64,000 nucleotides of DNA from NCBI RefSeq assembly GCF_000308755.1, contig NZ_BAGF01000069.1, positions 39,949 through 103,948 on the forward strand. The letters are read 5' to 3'. Of the stretch, positions 10,388-20,496 are shown one piece after another. The notes below the pieces were generated by a model that was given only the letters and a program-made list of their open reading frames with translations, did not search any database and was not told the origin of the DNA. Made by a program: the position numbers and the translations under genes. Position 1 is the first letter of the stretch. Every line of letters begins with the position of its first letter. The DNA is from Nocardia pneumoniae NBRC 100136. Lineage in GTDB: Bacteria; Actinomycetota; Actinomycetes; Mycobacteriales; Mycobacteriaceae.

Positions 10388-11275
10388 TCAGTCCAAACCC
10401 GCGAACAGGTCGTGCTCGCGCCCGTCCGGCCCGAGCGGCCCGCGCGGCCCGCGCACGAGGATGAAGTGCTCTTCCGGCAGCACCGGTTGAGCGACATTGT
10501 TCGACAGCGCGAATTCCCGCCCGGATGGCGCGACGGTGATCTGGGTGGCGTGCGCCCGCAGTGCGGCACGCTTGGCCGTCAGCACGTCGGAGACGTCGAC
10601 CGTGGTGGTCACCGCGTGGCTGGGCACGCTCGCGAGCTCACCTTCGGCGGGCAGCCGCCAGCCCGGCGGCAGCGCGCCGGGCAAGCCCTCGACGGTGCGC
10701 CGGGCCAGCGCGGCCGTGTGCAGCCGCAGCATGTCCGCGTCGGTGACCGTCCAATAGAACTTCGGAGTGTCCCAGCCCTGGTCGGCCGCGGCGTGCACGG
10801 CCGATGTGGTGATCTCGTGCGCCCGGATGTGGTCGGGGTGGCCGTACCCGCCTTTGGGGTCATAGCCGACCACCACTTGCGGCCGCAACCGCAGCACCAC
10901 GTCGGTGAGGGCCTGTACCGCCTCATCTCCGGAGCGCACGAACACCCGCGGTTTGTTCGCGGCCGGGGTGCCCGCCATGCCGGAGTCGCGCCAGCGACCC
11001 GCGCCACCGAGAAAGTGCGGCGGGCCCGCGTCCAGCGCGGCCAGCGCCCGGGTCAGTTCGAGGACGCGATAGCCGCCGAGCTGGTCGGCATGGTCGGCGG
11101 CCAGCAGCGCCCATTCGTCGCCGATCACCTCGCCCTCCTCGCCGAGGGTGCAGGTGATCACGGTGACCGGCACGCCGCGACGGCGGTAGTGCGCGATCGT
11201 CCCTCCGGTGGTGATCGATTCGTCGTCCGGGTGGGCGTGCACCAGGAGCAGGCCGCCCGTCGCCGCCGAGGTCAC
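10388..11275 (-). CDS. mshB: N-acetyl-GlcN-Ins deacetylase, mycothiol biosynthesis
   Basis: Zinc-dependent deacetylase that converts GlcNAc-inositol to GlcN-inositol, the second committed step to mycothiol, the main actinobacterial thiol. The 295-residue protein has the AHPDDE metal motif (His15, Asp18, with Asp17 as base) and the third ligand His149 in GHPDHIRAHE. GTG at 11275 overlaps the stop of the lpqW-like gene (GTGA), so the two are one transcript. In M. tuberculosis mshB (Rv1170) is also close to lpqW (Rv1166). Confidence 0.95.
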   Translation of the reverse strand: MTSAATGGLLLVHAHPDDESITTGGTIAHYRRRGVPVTVITCTLGEEGEVIGDEWALLAADHADQLGGYRVLELTRALAALDAGPPHFLGGAGRWRDSGMAGTPAANKPRVFVRSGDEAVQALTDVVLRLRPQVVVGYDPKGGYGHPDHIRAHEITTSAVHAAADQGWDTPKFYWTVTDADMLRLHTAALARRTVEGLPGALPPGWRLPAEGELASVPSHAVTTTVDVSDVLTAKRAALRAHATQITVAPSGREFALSNNVAQPVLPEEHFILVRGPRGPLGPDGREHDLFAGLD

Positions 11276-13050
11276 GGGATCCTGCGCCACAGGGACGCGT
11301 CGCCGAAGATGCCGACCTGGATGGCTCCGCTGAGCGAGGCGCCGTCCACCCGGGGGCCGGAGGCGGCGACCGCGTTGTCCTGCACGATCGGCAGCACCGT
11401 CGCCATGGCCCACAGTTTGGGCTCGGCCTCGGCGACCACCCGGCCCACGTCGACGCCGCGCAGCGCTTCGTCGATCGCGGGCTGCAGGGTGGGATCACAC
11501 ACGCCGGACAGGTTGCTCGGCGCGCGCTGCGCCGCCTCGGCGATGGCCTGCGCCGTGCCGGTGATCCCCGGCAGCGCGGGCGGCGGGCATCCGTAACGGG
11601 ACGCCAGCACCGTCGCCGGGTCCGAACCGGCCACCTCCCAGCCGACGATGGCGTCGACCGTGCCCTCGATCAATTCCTTGCCGTACAGCTCGTCGGCGGC
11701 GACGCTGCGCACCGTCGCGTCGATGCCCGCGCTGCGCAATTGGTCCGCGGCGGTATTGGCCACCGCGAGCGCGGTGGCGTCCTTGTCGACTGCGCCGATG
11801 CGCACGGCCAGCGGCTTGCCGTCCTTGCCGACGGTGCGCGGTTGCGGCGCGGGCGAGGTCGGCGAACTAGCCGGCGGCGGCTCCGGCGCCCGGCCGTATC
11901 CCGCGGCGGCGAGCAGCGCGAACGCCTCGTCCGGGGATGGCCGCGGCGGCGCGGTCGGAGCGTAACCGGGATCGGACGGCGCGAGCACCTGCGCACGAGC
12001 GGGCTCCACCCAATTGCCGGTCTGCGCGCCGACCGTGGCCAGCAGGTTGGGGTCGAGCAGCGCGAGCACGCCCGAGCGAACACGCGGATCGCTCAGCTCG
12101 CCCTTGCGCCCGTTGAGCACCAGCTGCAGCACACGAGATTGCGGCATGATCGCGGTCCGCACCGACGGAATCGCGCCCAGTTGCGCCTGCGTCGCGACGC
12201 CGCCGTGCACCAGGGCCATCTGCACGTCGCCGGTGCGCAGCGACCCCGCCAGCTGCGCGGTCGTGCCGCCGCGGCGGAGCAGGATCTGGCCCGGCATGGC
12301 CGGGGTGCCCCAGAAGCGGTCGTTGCGTTCCAGCAGCATCTCGTCGCGTCCCGGGTCCGCCGAGCGGATCCCGAACGGGCCTCCGGACACCCGGACGCCG
12401 TTGACCTGGCCGTTCATCCCGCGAGCGAATCCGCCGGGAGCGTCTTTCAGCAGATGCGAGGGCAGCAGATCCGTGAACAGCTCCCGCCAGCCGGGATAGG
12501 GCTGCGACATCACGACGGTGACCGTCTTGCCACCCGCCGACGAGTTCACATCCGAGATCAACCGGTATCCGGCCGGATCGACGACGCCGGGTTCGGAGAT
12601 CATCTCCTGCCACAGGTAGCGGAAGTCCTCGGCCGCGATGGGCGCGCCGTCCGACCAGGACGCTTCATTGCGCAACTTGTAGGTGATGGTGAACGGTTCT
12701 TGCGCGGTCACGTCGGCGGAGACCAGCAACGACGAGTCCGGCACCCAGGCCGTCGCTCCCGGCGTGGTCGGGCTCGGCACCGGACGGAACGGGCTCGGCA
12801 GCACCAGCGAGGCGATGGCCGAGGTGGCGGCGGACTGGTCGGAGCGCAGATGCGGATTGAAGGCCGTCCCGATGGTGTCCAAGGCGACGACGACGGTGGT
12901 CTCCGCGGGCTTGACCGGCGTGGTCTTCGGGCTGTCGGTGCTTTCGATGGGCGGCGGCGGGTTGGCCGCGCAGCTGCTGATCAGCGCCAGCACCGCCATC
13001 GTCGGCAACAACGTGCGCCACGCTGCGCGTTTTCCTGCGCCCACTTTCAC
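11272..13050 (-). CDS. lpqW: LpqW-like lipoprotein, ABC peptide-binding (SBP_bac_5) fold
   Basis: Exported lipoprotein of 592 residues. A positively charged start is followed by a hydrophobic segment and a lipobox ending in LISSC (Cys near residue 27), then a Pro/Thr-rich linker and an oligopeptide-binding-protein fold (SDGAPIAAEDFRYLWQEM, then RNDRFWG). LpqW steers phosphatidylinositol mannosides between PIM and lipomannan/LAM branches in mycobacteria. Assignment as LpqW rests on the fold plus position between typA and mshB; a peptide-uptake role is the alternative. A Pro/Ser-rich insert lies near residues 390-415. Start GTG at 13050, with another GTG two codons later. Confidence 0.78.
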   Translation of the reverse strand: MKVGAGKRAAWRTLLPTMAVLALISSCAANPPPPIESTDSPKTTPVKPAETTVVVALDTIGTAFNPHLRSDQSAATSAIASLVLPSPFRPVPSPTTPGATAWVPDSSLLVSADVTAQEPFTITYKLRNEASWSDGAPIAAEDFRYLWQEMISEPGVVDPAGYRLISDVNSSAGGKTVTVVMSQPYPGWRELFTDLLPSHLLKDAPGGFARGMNGQVNGVRVSGGPFGIRSADPGRDEMLLERNDRFWGTPAMPGQILLRRGGTTAQLAGSLRTGDVQMALVHGGVATQAQLGAIPSVRTAIMPQSRVLQLVLNGRKGELSDPRVRSGVLALLDPNLLATVGAQTGNWVEPARAQVLAPSDPGYAPTAPPRPSPDEAFALLAAAGYGRAPEPPPASSPTSPAPQPRTVGKDGKPLAVRIGAVDKDATALAVANTAADQLRSAGIDATVRSVAADELYGKELIEGTVDAIVGWEVAGSDPATVLASRYGCPPPALPGITGTAQAIAEAAQRAPSNLSGVCDPTLQPAIDEALRGVDVGRVVAEAEPKLWAMATVLPIVQDNAVAASGPRVDGASLSGAIQVGIFGDASLWRRIP

Positions 13051-13956
13051 GCTCGGGAACTCTACCGTAGAGTCCGGTCCGATTGCAGATTCCTGATGTC
13101 ACGAGAGTGATCGAGGATACCGATCCGATATCACGGCCAGAGGAAACCGCAAGCGCACCGCCGGATCCGCGACGCGGTGCCACGCCAACCCGGTCGACAG
13201 TGGGCAAATAATCGGCGCATCCGCGACAGCCGCCATTCGCAATCGCAAGTGCCGAGCGCAATCCATATCCACGGCAATAGCGCCGACAAGCCGTCGGCAG
13301 ATGGCTCAGCGCGCGAAAGTGCACAATCGCGGTGCCACGGCGAACGGGAAGGAAACCCAGGCGCACATGCGCGGTCGCAGCACAGACACCGCCTCGGTCC
13401 CTGGCTGTCACACGTCTTGCACACCAAGGTTTCCCGAGCCGAACAGCGCTATCACACCTAGTGGAACAGGCAACCGCATGCAGGATGCACGGCATGGGTG
13501 GCCGATATACGGCGCACAGCCTCCCGAGCTGCGCCGAGCCCGGCGTTATTCGGCGAATTGACTCGGCGGCAAATTCCGGTCGCGCCGCTCCGGCAAGACA
13601 GCGGCCGCGGTCGAAACCAATTCTTCGAATAAGTCAGGAGGGCACGTATCGGTGCAGGACCCTCGAGCAAGCGAATGGTCGCCGAAATAACCTGAACACC
13701 GGCCTCACCAATCCCCGGCGAATGGACTACCCAACCAGCGCAATCCGGATACGAAGCAATCCGACCATTGCGGAATGGTCCTCGATAGTGAATTTCGCGG
13801 AAAGTCGCGATGAATTGTCCTCCCAGGGCGACCAGGCGACTATTCGCTGGTATCCGCTCGACCGACGACCCGACGCAGGCAGTCGGCCTCCACCATGCAA
13901 CCCCGGTCGGGGAACCGGCGCCACCACGACGCCGGATCCCCTTCCACGGCAAACGA
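13051..13956. other. 906-base spacer between typA and lpqW without a supported gene
   Basis: Open frames here are short, mutually overlapping and without recognisable domains, and base composition is less GC-biased than in the flanking genes. One perfect stem (GACCATT-GCGG-AATGGTC, 13763-13780) stands about 175 bases beyond the typA stop and could end typA transcription. Otherwise I see nothing I can name. It may be the scar of a lost gene, because mycobacteria have three genes between lpqW and mshB here. Confidence 0.5.
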
Positions 13957-15855
<1,899 letters not shown>

Positions 15856-16010
15856 GCCTGAATCCTCCTGCTGTTAGGTGTTGGTGCTCGGCCGACCCCT
15901 GCAAACAGGTGGAGAATCGAAACTCACCGGGCATCGCGGCCAGGTACACCCTACCGGCTGTCGGGTTCCCGCAACGTTTCAGGCTTTGTACTAAGGGTAT
16001 GCTAACCGCC

Positions 16011-16187
16011 GTGGGCAAGGTCAAAGCGAAGAAGGTTTCCAGTCTGAAACCGAAGAAGAAGTGCTGTCGGAAGAAGACGCGCTGCTTGAAGTGCCCCGTT
16101 GTCATCATGCGGATGAAGAAGTGCGAAGCCGCCGGGATCACCGGCAAGGATCTGAAGAAGGCACTCAAGCAGGCGCGCGCAGCCTGA
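16011..16187 (+). CDS. Lys/Cys-rich small basic protein (58 residues), probably leaderless
   Basis: The frame starts GKVKAKKVSSLKPKKKCCRK and ends KDLKKALKQARAA. About a third of residues are Lys or Arg, and five Cys are spaced CC-x5-C-x2-C with one further on, suggesting a nucleic-acid or metal-binding micro-protein. I recall similar short proteins only as hypotheticals in related genera. GTG at 16011 lies seven bases after a -10-like TATGCT (15998-16003) and has no Shine-Dalgarno, the pattern of a leaderless start. The ATG at 15999 would sit inside that -10 box and is less likely. It is divergent from typA. Confidence 0.72.
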   Translation: MGKVKAKKVSSLKPKKKCCRKKTRCLKCPVVIMRMKKCEAAGITGKDLKKALKQARAA

Positions 16188-16237
16188 CCAGCGCCGCGAC
16201 CCTTTCGGGGCGGCCCGATGCGAGGAGTAAAGGAGCT

Positions 16238-16537
16238 ATGGCGCAGCAGACACTGCTCTCCGATATCGAAATCGCCGAGGCCCTCACCGAGCTGCCCGAG
16301 TGGGCTCGATCAGGCGACAGCCTGGTCCGCACCGTGAAAGCGCCCACATTTCCCGCGGGCATCGAACTCGTGCGGCAGGTCGCCGAGGTCGCCGAGACCG
16401 CCAACCATCATCCGGACATCGACATCCGCTGGCGCAACGTCACCTTCACCCTGTCCACCCACTCGGCGGGCGGGCTCACCGCGCTGGATGTCGCGTTGGC
16501 GCGCGAGATCGATCGTCTGGCAGCACGAATTATGTAG
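16238..16537 (+). CDS. phhB: 4a-hydroxytetrahydrobiopterin dehydratase (pterin carbinolamine dehydratase)
   Basis: A 99-residue enzyme that recycles 4a-hydroxy-tetrahydropterin by dehydration. The family motif ETANHHPDIDIRWRNVTFTL carries the paired catalytic histidines, followed by LSTHSAGGLTALD. Start ATG at 16238 has AAAGGAG at ideal spacing. In M. tuberculosis phhB (Rv1159A) is the neighbour of pimE, and here it converges on pimE. With no aromatic-amino-acid hydroxylase visible, a moonlighting or molybdopterin-related role is possible. Confidence 0.92.
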   Translation: MAQQTLLSDIEIAEALTELPEWARSGDSLVRTVKAPTFPAGIELVRQVAEVAETANHHPDIDIRWRNVTFTLSTHSAGGLTALDVALAREIDRLAARIM

Positions 16538-16765
16538 ATTCACAGCGATCTCATCGCCGCGTGTTCGCGGCCCACTTGCGCGTGTCCGAGTGACCGCCCC
16601 GTGCGACTTCGTCGCTTGCGCCTCGACCACTCGGACGCGAGCCGGGACGGTAGCCGCTCGCCCTCACTTCACTCGAGTGGTCGGGCCGGAATGTCGTATT
16701 CGCGGCGCAAACCCTGGATACTTCCCGCGGGAACTGGTGCCGCGCCCGGCCGCAGGCGACTGTGT

Positions 16766-17992
16766 CTATGCGCCGCGCGCCCGGCCTTCCGCGGATACGC
16801 GAATGTCCTCCGGGGCCGCCCGCACGCGGTGGCGCCCGGAGCGGATCACCCAGAGGTAGAAGACCAGCACACCGAGCACGTCGACGGCGCCGAGCCAGGC
16901 CAGCGCACCCGGACGCGAGATGGTCCAGATCGAGTCCTGGAAGAAGGACAGCATCCACGGCACGCCGACGAGCATGGTCACCACCCAGAATCCCGCGATG
17001 ACGCGCGCCCCTGCCACCGAACGCAGTGGCCCGTACACCAGCCACAGCACCGTCGGCAGCAGCCACACCCAGTGATGCGACCACGAGATGGGCGAGATCA
17101 TCAGCCCGAACAGCTGCACCACGATCAAGGTGCCGAGCCGGTCGTCCGGCGCCAAGGCGCGCCAGGCCAGGAATCCCAGCACCGCGACCAGCAGCACGGC
17201 CGCGATCCACCACGGCCCGGATTCCACGTCGTGACCGAGGATCCGGCTCAGTGCGCCGCGCAGCGACTGGTTCCACACCGAGCCCACCGGCCCGATCCGG
17301 TCGGCGTCGCCGAGCAAGGTGCCGAAGTACTGCCGCGCCTCGATCGGCGCGATCAAGAAGCTCACACCCACCGTCGCGCCGAAGACGAGCGCAGACCACG
17401 CGACGGTCGCCCACCGCCGCCGCGCCGCGAAATACAGACCGGTGATCGCGGGCGTCAGCTTTATCCCGGCGACGACGCCGACCAGCCCGCCGGAGACCCA
17501 CCATCGCGAACTGCGCACCGCGAGCATCGCGCCGAGCACCAAGAACACATTGACCTGGCCGTAATCCATCGTGGTTCGCACCGGCTCCAGCCACAGCCCC
17601 AGCGCGGTCCAGCCGACCGTCGCCACCCGCCACCGCGGCGCGCGCAGCGTCTCCGCACCGAGCACGAGCTCGAGACTGATGTGCACCACCGCGTACAGCG
17701 CCGCGGCGATGGCCAGCAGCCAGGCTACCGCGACGGCGGTGAACGGCAGGTAGTGCAGCGGGAAGAACACCAGTGCCGCGAACGGCGGATAGGTGAACGG
17801 CAGCGGGAAGTCCGGCGTCTTCTCCGCGTAGGTGAAGTCGTAGAGCTGATCGGTCAGCAGCGCGGCCGATCCACCGACGTAGACGTGCAGGTCGACCAGG
17901 TTCATCCCATTCGGAGACAGCAACATCCAGAGCAACCGGGCCAGCACGGACAGACCGAGCACCGACACAGCCCATCGGAGGTGACGATTCAA
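16766..17992 (-). CDS. pimE: Polyprenol-phosphomannose-dependent alpha-1,2-mannosyltransferase PimE
   Basis: Polytopic GT-C glycosyltransferase (GT87 type) that adds an alpha-1,2-mannose to phosphatidylinositol mannosides (AcPIM4 to AcPIM5) on the outer face of the plasma membrane. The 408 residues contain about ten helices. The first extracellular loop NLVDLHVYVGGSAALLTDQL carries the acidic residue expected for GT-C catalysis. Start is taken as TTG at 17992. It has no strong ribosome site, and a GTG shortly downstream is possible. The C-terminal tail is short, basic and probably cytoplasmic. Next to phhB, as in M. tuberculosis (Rv1159). Confidence 0.88.
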   Translation of the reverse strand: MNRHLRWAVSVLGLSVLARLLWMLLSPNGMNLVDLHVYVGGSAALLTDQLYDFTYAEKTPDFPLPFTYPPFAALVFFPLHYLPFTAVAVAWLLAIAAALYAVVHISLELVLGAETLRAPRWRVATVGWTALGLWLEPVRTTMDYGQVNVFLVLGAMLAVRSSRWWVSGGLVGVVAGIKLTPAITGLYFAARRRWATVAWSALVFGATVGVSFLIAPIEARQYFGTLLGDADRIGPVGSVWNQSLRGALSRILGHDVESGPWWIAAVLLVAVLGFLAWRALAPDDRLGTLIVVQLFGLMISPISWSHHWVWLLPTVLWLVYGPLRSVAGARVIAGFWVVTMLVGVPWMLSFFQDSIWTISRPGALAWLGAVDVLGVLVFYLWVIRSGRHRVRAAPEDIRVSAEGRARGA

Positions 17993-18316
17993 ATCGCTGC
18001 TTTCGGCTCGGGTGCGGTGTGTCGGTTCGGCACGCCCGGACTTCGGAGTGTTCCGACGACAGCGCGGACGGCACGGATTAGATTAACCGCAGCGCGAATC
18101 CGCTCGGTGCCACCCTCGAACCACCGGTAACATTTGCATCAAATTTCACACCAGTAACACCAGTGGCGCACTACAGTCTGCTAACACTGATCGTCCACAG
18201 CGCCATTCGGACACTGCGGCTGTACACGTAGCCGCAATGTCCCTAGAGTGACCCCCGAAACGATGGCTTTTAGCAATCGAACCGAGTTGTACCCCGAGGT
18301 AAGGACGGCCAGACCA

Positions 18317-19111
18317 GTGCTTCGCACCCGAGGATCGCGGATCGCATTGACCGCACTCGCCCTAACGGCGAGTGCCACGCTCGCCGCACCGACGACAGCA
18401 ATCGCTGCCCCCGCACCCGCGGCGACCACGCAGAGCGTTCCGATGGTCCCCGAGGGCGTGCCGGTGGACGCGCTGGCCGCGCTCGCCCCCGCCATCGTCG
18501 GGGCCATCGCGGGCCCGGCCGACATCGCGAGCCCCGCGGGTATCGCGGGCCCGCAGTCGGCGATTCTGGACCAGGCGCGCAGGCTGCTCGCCACGTTGAA
18601 TCTGCCGCCGCAGATCAAGTCGACCCTGGAGCGGATCATCACCTTCCTGGACGGCAGCGGCGGCGGTGGCCCGGAGGTCCCGCAGGACGGCCCGGTGATC
18701 GCGCAGTTCCTGTACCCGACCATCGGCAAGGGCTGCATCAGCCCGACCGCCGACTCGGTCGGCACCGCGCTGGCCGTGCCCGGCCCGGCCACCCTGCCGC
18801 CGCCCGGCCCGCAGGCCGGGCAGACCGGATTCGTGTTCACCGCGCTCGGCACCAAGTCGCCGACGCCGGAGCAGAACCCGCCCATGACGGTGCAGTGGCT
18901 GAACCTGGACACCCGTCAGTCCGGCGTCCAGCCGCTGACCGACGAGGCGAAGATCAACCCGGACGGCCCCGCCACGCTGTCCGCGATCGCCAACACCGGT
19001 TCCGGCCGGGTCGTCGCCGTGATCGGCGGTTCGCTGACCACCAAGGCCGGTGACGCCGAGCCGCGGACCTGCTCGTTCCTGCCGACGCTCGGGTTCTTCA
19101 CCGTCGCCTGA
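18317..19111 (+). CDS. Exported Ala/Pro-rich protein, Rv1157c-like
   Basis: Secreted or cell-wall protein of 264 residues. A signal peptide is clear: RTRGSRIALTALALTASATL, then cleavage near AIA-AP. After an Ala/Pro/Gly-rich stretch, the C-terminal half has a compact domain (QFLYPTIGKGCISPTADS, and a final CSFLPTLGFFTVA) with two Cys that could pair. M. tuberculosis Rv1157c, an Ala/Pro-rich exported protein, occupies the matching position next to pimE, and I take this as its homologue. GTG at 18317 is chosen because it opens directly onto the signal peptide; the frame extends upstream to 18248. Function is unknown. Confidence 0.75.
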   Translation: MLRTRGSRIALTALALTASATLAAPTTAIAAPAPAATTQSVPMVPEGVPVDALAALAPAIVGAIAGPADIASPAGIAGPQSAILDQARRLLATLNLPPQIKSTLERIITFLDGSGGGGPEVPQDGPVIAQFLYPTIGKGCISPTADSVGTALAVPGPATLPPPGPQAGQTGFVFTALGTKSPTPEQNPPMTVQWLNLDTRQSGVQPLTDEAKINPDGPATLSAIANTGSGRVVAVIGGSLTTKAGDAEPRTCSFLPTLGFFTVA

Positions 19112-19121
19112 GTTTTCCTTC

Positions 19122-19154
19122 GAGAGCGGCGACTCCACCGGGGTCGCCGCTCTC
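19122..19154 (+). terminator. Hairpin after the Rv1157c-like gene
   Basis: A perfect 12-base stem (GAGAGCGGCGAC / GTCGCCGCTCTC) with a nine-base loop begins 10 bases after the stop codon. No T-run follows, which is usual for actinobacterial terminators. Confidence 0.65.
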
Positions 19155-19237
19155 ACTCCTACCCGCGGCCGCCGACATCCTGGATGATCTGCCGCGATGA
19201 CGCATACGTCCGCCGGGACTGTGGTAGACCGCTAACT

Positions 19238-19597
19238 ATGGCGACCATCGATCGTTCGATACACCCGGGGCATTCCATCCGCAGCAGGCGCTCGCACCGC
19301 TCGATCCTGTCGATCCGCTCGGAAGGTTCGATTCTGTCGATCGGCTCGGCCTATTCGATCCTGTCCATCGGCAGCGTCGGATCGGTGCTGTCGATCGGGT
19401 CCGTGGGATCGTTCGGGTCGGCGATCTCGTCGTTCTCCTTCGCCAGCCTCGGTTCGGCGTTCTCCGGCTTGTCCCGGTGGTCGCTGTTCTCCTGGCTCGG
19501 CAACCACGAGGCGCCGGACGGCCGCCCGACGCTGCGCGTCGTTCCCGACGACGAGCCCGACTTGCGCGTCGCACCCCTGAGCCACTGCCAGACTTAG
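19238..19597 (+). CDS. Nonapeptide-repeat (SILSIGSxx) protein of unknown function
   Basis: A 119-residue protein. After a basic head (residues 1-21, His/Arg-rich) it runs through at least four nine-residue repeats starting at Ser22, Ser31, Ser40 and Ser49 (SILSIRSEG, SILSIGSAY, SILSIGSVG, SVLSIGSVG), then decays into Ser/Gly/Phe (GSAISSFSFASLGSAFSG). A short aromatic stretch RWSLFSWLG and a hydrophilic acidic tail follow. Regular Ser/Ile/Gly spacing suggests a beta-solenoid or an amphipathic membrane-lying ladder. There is no signal peptide. No Shine-Dalgarno precedes ATG at 19238, and a -10-like TAGACC ends seven bases before it, so it may be leaderless. I vaguely recall similar hypotheticals in actinomycetes but know no function. 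Confidence 0.72.
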   Translation: MATIDRSIHPGHSIRSRRSHRSILSIRSEGSILSIGSAYSILSIGSVGSVLSIGSVGSFGSAISSFSFASLGSAFSGLSRWSLFSWLGNHEAPDGRPTLRVVPDDEPDLRVAPLSHCQT

Positions 19598-19604
19598 CCC
19601 GCGA

Positions 19605-20318
19605 TCACCACTGCCCGTATTCCGGGGCGAGCACATTGTTCAGATCGATGCCCACCCCGTCGATGGATCGTTTGTCGATCTCGAATTGGTGCAGGTGGGC
19701 GGCGGGGTGCACGAAACCGTCCGGCGTGCCCCAATCGTGCTGCCAGTACCAGGAGCACAGTCCCGCGGCGGTAGCCAGCTCGATGGTCGGGGCGTTCGCG
19801 TAGACGCCGGTCCTCTCCTTGCCGAGCACGGTCTGCCAACCCAGCAGGTACGGCGCGATCATGGTGGCGAAATCGGCCGCCGACGGGTTGTCGTCGATGG
19901 ACGCGTAGATCGGCGCGTGGTCCGGACCGCCCGCGGCGCGATGCAGCGCGAGTCCGCGCTCGGCGTGCCGCTTGCCCGCCTCCAGCCCGCCGCGCCAGTC
20001 CGCGGTCGCCCCCTTGCCGAACTGGTAGCACGACACGATCCGCAGATCCGCCTCTCGCAGCCGCTCGACTTCGGCGACGCGCAGCGGCTTACCCGCCATC
20101 CATTCGGCGCCGGGCCTGCGATCGGAGACGTAGCGGATGACGCCGAGGTGCCCCGCCTCCTTGATCGCCGCGGGCGAGGGAACACCGCCCGCGTAATCGA
20201 TGAGGGTGCCGAGCGAGGGCCGGGCGGAGGCCGGAGCCGCTCCGGCGGCCACTCCGGCGACGGCCGCCGCGGCCGCGTAGACGAACAGGTCCCGCCGGGA
20301 TACCGAATGAGAACGCAT
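19605..20318 (-). CDS. Tat-exported DUF1906 (Rv2525c-like, glycoside-hydrolase-like) protein
   Basis: A 237-residue secreted protein. The twin-arginine signal SRRDLFVYAAAAAVAGVAAG is followed by a TIM-barrel-like DUF1906 domain: GTLIDYAGGVPSPAAIKEAG, then VIRYVSDRR, YASIDDN and YWQHDWG. M. tuberculosis Rv2525c, the best-known member, is a Tat substrate linked to cell-wall properties. The domain resembles glycoside hydrolase family 25, but hydrolysis is unproven. ATG at 20318 has GAAGGAG at good spacing. It converges on the nonapeptide-repeat gene with a gap of only a few bases. Confidence 0.88.
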   Translation of the reverse strand: MRSHSVSRRDLFVYAAAAAVAGVAAGAAPASARPSLGTLIDYAGGVPSPAAIKEAGHLGVIRYVSDRRPGAEWMAGKPLRVAEVERLREADLRIVSCYQFGKGATADWRGGLEAGKRHAERGLALHRAAGGPDHAPIYASIDDNPSAADFATMIAPYLLGWQTVLGKERTGVYANAPTIELATAAGLCSWYWQHDWGTPDGFVHPAAHLHQFEIDKRSIDGVGIDLNNVLAPEYGQW

Positions 20319-20496
20319 CGTGGACTCCTTCGCGCAACCCGACATGGATGGCAGCGTGCCCGGCGCGCCTTCCCCTATCCACGCGCGCCGGGAGCCTCGA
20401 ACGTGAACTCATTTCACCACATTCACAAGGGAACCGCCAGACCCAGGAGGCACATATTTCACACTGGTCACACGCCCGAGTCGGGCGGCAGGCTGG

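Noticed and set aside
9386..11596. 736-codon plus-strand open frame over the permease, mshB and lpqW
   Set aside because: It is the shadow of three well-supported minus-strand genes, Arg/Gln/His-rich with no domain, an effect of high GC at third positions.
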